From Ancylobacter rudongensis (GTDB lineage: Bacteria > Pseudomonadota > Alphaproteobacteria > Rhizobiales > Xanthobacteraceae): a DNA stretch of 64,000 nucleotides. The notes below the pieces were generated by a model that was given only the letters and a program-made list of their open reading frames with translations, was not told the DNA's origin and made no database searches. This document shows, piece by piece, positions 61,989 through 64,000 of the stretch (positions are counted from its first letter, which is position 1; each line of letters begins with the position of its first letter). The translations under genes and the position numbers were made by a program. Location: contig NZ_FMTP01000008.1 in NCBI RefSeq assembly GCF_900100155.1, forward strand, positions 62,001 to 126,000, given 5' to 3'.

Positions 61989-64000
61989 ATGAACGCCGAA
62001 AAGCAAATCCCGCGGCGTCTACATTTTGACGAACGCGCGGCACTGCACTTTTCTTCAAAAGGTTGTGATGTGGCCCGAGGTCCGATCGACGACATCTATG
62101 GCCTGACCGATCTGCAACGCGCGATACTGGTGCGATGCGTAAGTTATCCTGACCAACCACTCTTCATGGGCCAGTGGTGGGCCGTGCTGGCCGGCCCGCT
62201 CGACGCCGACGCCTTCGCTGCCGCCTGGTCCGCTGTCGTCCAGCGCCACAGCGCGCTGCGCTCGGGTTTTCACTGGGAGCTGAAGGGCGTGCCGGCCCAG
62301 GTGGTGGTCGCCGCACCCGCCTTCGAGGTCGAGCGTCTCGACTGGAGCATGCGCCATGACTGGCGCGCCGCCCTCGACGCGCTTCTGGACGAGGACCGAG
62401 CCACCCCGTTCGACCTGCGCCGCCCGCCGCTGATGCGGATACGCCTCGTCACCCTGGCACCCCACGGCCCTGCGCCGTGCCATCTTCTGGTGTGGACGCG
62501 CCATCACCTCGCGGTGGATGGCTGGTCGTTGGGTGAGATTCTGGACGAGGTGCTGGCCCTGTATCGCGGCGACACGCTGCCGCCGGCCCTCTCCTTCCGC
62601 CGCTATGTCGAATGGTGGCAAGGCCGCGACGACGCCGCGGCGCGGCGCCACTGGAGCGCAGCGCTTGCCGGCCACACGCCGGATTCGACGATCCGCAGCT
62701 CGACCGTTTCCGCCCCGCGCATCGGCGAGGCGCTTCATGTCCTCTCCCCCGCCCTCGCCGAGCGGCTTGCCGCACTGTCGCGGGCCGAGCGGCTCACGCT
62801 CAGCACTCTGGTGGAAGGCGCCTGGGGGCTGGTGCTGGCCCGCACCGAGGGCACCGACGACCTGGTGATGGGCTGCGTCGAGACGGTGCGCCCGCCCGAA
62901 CTGCTGGGTGATCGCACCCAGCACATGGTGGGACCGCAGATCGGCGTGCTCCCCAGCCGCGTGCGCCGCGACGCCACGCCCCTGCGGCGCTGGCTGACTG
63001 AGTTGCAGCACGCCCGGGCCGCCGGCCGCGAGGCCGGGCCGCTGGGGCTCGACACCATGCGCGAGCTGCTCGCCCTGCCGAACGATGCTCTGCCGCTGCG
63101 CAGCCTGATCGCGGTGCAGACCTATCCGCTCGCGCTCGCCACCGCCTTCCGGGAAGCCGGGCTGGACATGCTCGCCAGCGGCGACGTCACCCTGCCGGAC
63201 ATGCCGCTCAACCTGATGGTGGAGATCGGCGAGGCCTTCGAGCTGCGCCTGATGGTTGACCAGCAGCATGTCTCGCTGGCGCAGGCGCGCCAACTTCTCG
63301 ACATGCTCGCCACGGCGCTGGAGCGTCTCCCCGACCATCTCGATGCGCCCGCCAACGCGCTGGACGTGATGCCCGAGGCCGTAGGCCGGGACATCGCCGC
63401 CGCCCTGACCGGGCGGCCTCTGCCCGCGCCAACGGGCACGGCCCTCGACCTCATCCTGGCGCAGATGCGCGCGCGGCCGGAAGCGCCCGCCCTCATCGCC
63501 CAGGGCCGTGCCTGGTCCTATGGCGAGATGGGCGCTCGTGCCGCCGCCATTGCGGCCGGGCTTGCCGCGGCCGGAGTAAGGCCCGGCGACCGGGTAGCGG
63601 TCATGCTGGAGCATGGACCGGACGCGGTCGCCGCCATTCTCGGCATCCTCTGCGCCGGCGCCTCCTATGTGCCGCTCGACCCGGAGGCGCCGGCGGAGCG
63701 GCGGGCGATGATCCTCGAGAGCGCCGGTGTTGCCGCCCATGTCAGCCGCCGCACCCTCGCCGACAAGGTCAGCGGGCTTGCGACCCTGATGGTGGAGGAC
63801 ATCGCGCCGGAACCGGCCGATCTCGACGCAGTGACGCGGCCAGCGGTAACGGACGAGGCCTATGTCATCTTCACCTCCGGCTCCACCGGGCGGCCGAAGG
63901 GGGTCAGCGTCGGCCACGACAATCTGCGCACCCATGTGGCGGCCAGCGCGGCGGAGAATGCCGACCTGCCGATCGGCCGCTTCCTGCTGACCTTTCCGCT
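61989..64000 (+). CDS. Second NRPS of the cluster: N-terminal segment-C-A..., partial (runs off the right edge)
   Basis: 670 codons are present and the frame is open at 64000. After an N-terminal stretch of about 33 residues that could be a docking segment (IPRRLHFDERAALHFSSKG), a condensation domain starts at IDDIYGLTDLQRAIL and has the full catalytic motif HHLAVDG at 172-178. An adenylation domain begins near 475 with WSYGEMGARAAAIAAGL and reaches A3 VIFTSGSTGRPKGV before the window ends. ATG 61989 keeps the docking-like segment; GTG 62070 is the alternative. It should accept the chain from the C-terminal PCP-E of the first synthase, so its C domain is expected to be D-specific for the donor. 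Confidence 0.9.
   Translation, partial: MNAEKQIPRRLHFDERAALHFSSKGCDVARGPIDDIYGLTDLQRAILVRCVSYPDQPLFMGQWWAVLAGPLDADAFAAAWSAVVQRHSALRSGFHWELKGVPAQVVVAAPAFEVERLDWSMRHDWRAALDALLDEDRATPFDLRRPPLMRIRLVTLAPHGPAPCHLLVWTRHHLAVDGWSLGEILDEVLALYRGDTLPPALSFRRYVEWWQGRDDAAARRHWSAALAGHTPDSTIRSSTVSAPRIGEALHVLSPALAERLAALSRAERLTLSTLVEGAWGLVLARTEGTDDLVMGCVETVRPPELLGDRTQHMVGPQIGVLPSRVRRDATPLRRWLTELQHARAAGREAGPLGLDTMRELLALPNDALPLRSLIAVQTYPLALATAFREAGLDMLASGDVTLPDMPLNLMVEIGEAFELRLMVDQQHVSLAQARQLLDMLATALERLPDHLDAPANALDVMPEAVGRDIAAALTGRPLPAPTGTALDLILAQMRARPEAPALIAQGRAWSYGEMGARAAAIAAGLAAAGVRPGDRVAVMLEHGPDAVAAILGILCAGASYVPLDPEAPAERRAMILESAGVAAHVSRRTLADKVSGLATLMVEDIAPEPADLDAVTRPAVTDEAYVIFTSGSTGRPKGVSVGHDNLRTHVAASAAENADLPIGRFLLTFP

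Overview
The window is a continuous, gene-dense stretch of high-GC DNA with ATGA/GTGA gene overlaps, Shine-Dalgarno starts and two dedicated sigma/anti-sigma type switches. The protein families (OpgH of the short alphaproteobacterial kind, SigF/NrsF with a DUF2282-DUF692-DUF2063-DoxX operon, TctABC and ribose-type ABC uptake systems, M20 amidohydrolases) suggest an alphaproteobacterium of the Hyphomicrobiales, possibly Xanthobacteraceae. That placement is inference from gene content. I saw no rRNA, tRNA, CRISPR array, insertion sequence or phage gene.

Layout. 1-2372: an RgpF-like glycan gene (cut by the window edge) and opgH, on the minus strand. 2521-8396: a compact set that looks like an uncharacterised pterin/pyrimidine pathway: a zinc-less MDR dehydrogenase, a 6-pyruvoyl-tetrahydropterin synthase homologue that has lost most catalytic residues, a GT4 glycosyltransferase, a SAM methyltransferase, then a RibD-type reductase with a cytochrome b561, and a GTP cyclohydrolase II carrying a decayed N-terminal domain. 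8587-15414: a GntR-controlled TctCBA uptake system with an MmgE/PrpD protein, an SDR and a TauE/SafE permease. 15529-19691: MFS exporter, ArgE-type deacetylase and a carbamoylase-type amidohydrolase. 19740-20087: a low-GC orphan gene. 20244-26449: ROK glucokinase plus GH15 glucoamylase, then a trypsin-like autotransporter. 26505-33466: a LacI-controlled sugar or polyol catabolic operon with its own ABC importer. 33542-37216: DNA glycosylase, KatE-type catalase and a frameshifted exonuclease III gene. 37217-41289: an ECF sigma factor with a long C-terminal extension, a YCII/DGPF protein, MoaD-like, BNR-repeat, VOC and SRPBCC proteins.

41317-45236 is a bufferin-type metal-buffering system: NrsF anti-sigma, SigF-like sigma factor, the DUF2282 precursor peptide (bufA), DUF692 maturase (bufB), DUF2063 partner (bufC) and DoxX. 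Both divergent transcription units carry the same GTAACA-N16-CGAA element, and a perfect hairpin separates bufA from bufBCD.

45249-64000 (open at the right edge) is a hybrid polyketide/non-ribosomal peptide cluster. On the minus strand run a type II thioesterase, an unusual ABC exporter with a cyclic-nucleotide-binding-like tail, an FAAL-ACP loader and a 2981-residue KS-AT-ACP-aminotransferase-C-A-PCP-E megasynthase. On the plus strand are a PhyH dioxygenase, a small ABM-like protein and the start of a second NRPS. The enzyme logic is that of beta-amino fatty acyl lipopeptides (iturin/mycosubtilin, puwainaphycin), but in a predicted alphaproteobacterial host. It is the most likely source of a new natural product here; the 2.5-8.4 kb pterin-like cluster is the most likely source of new biochemistry.
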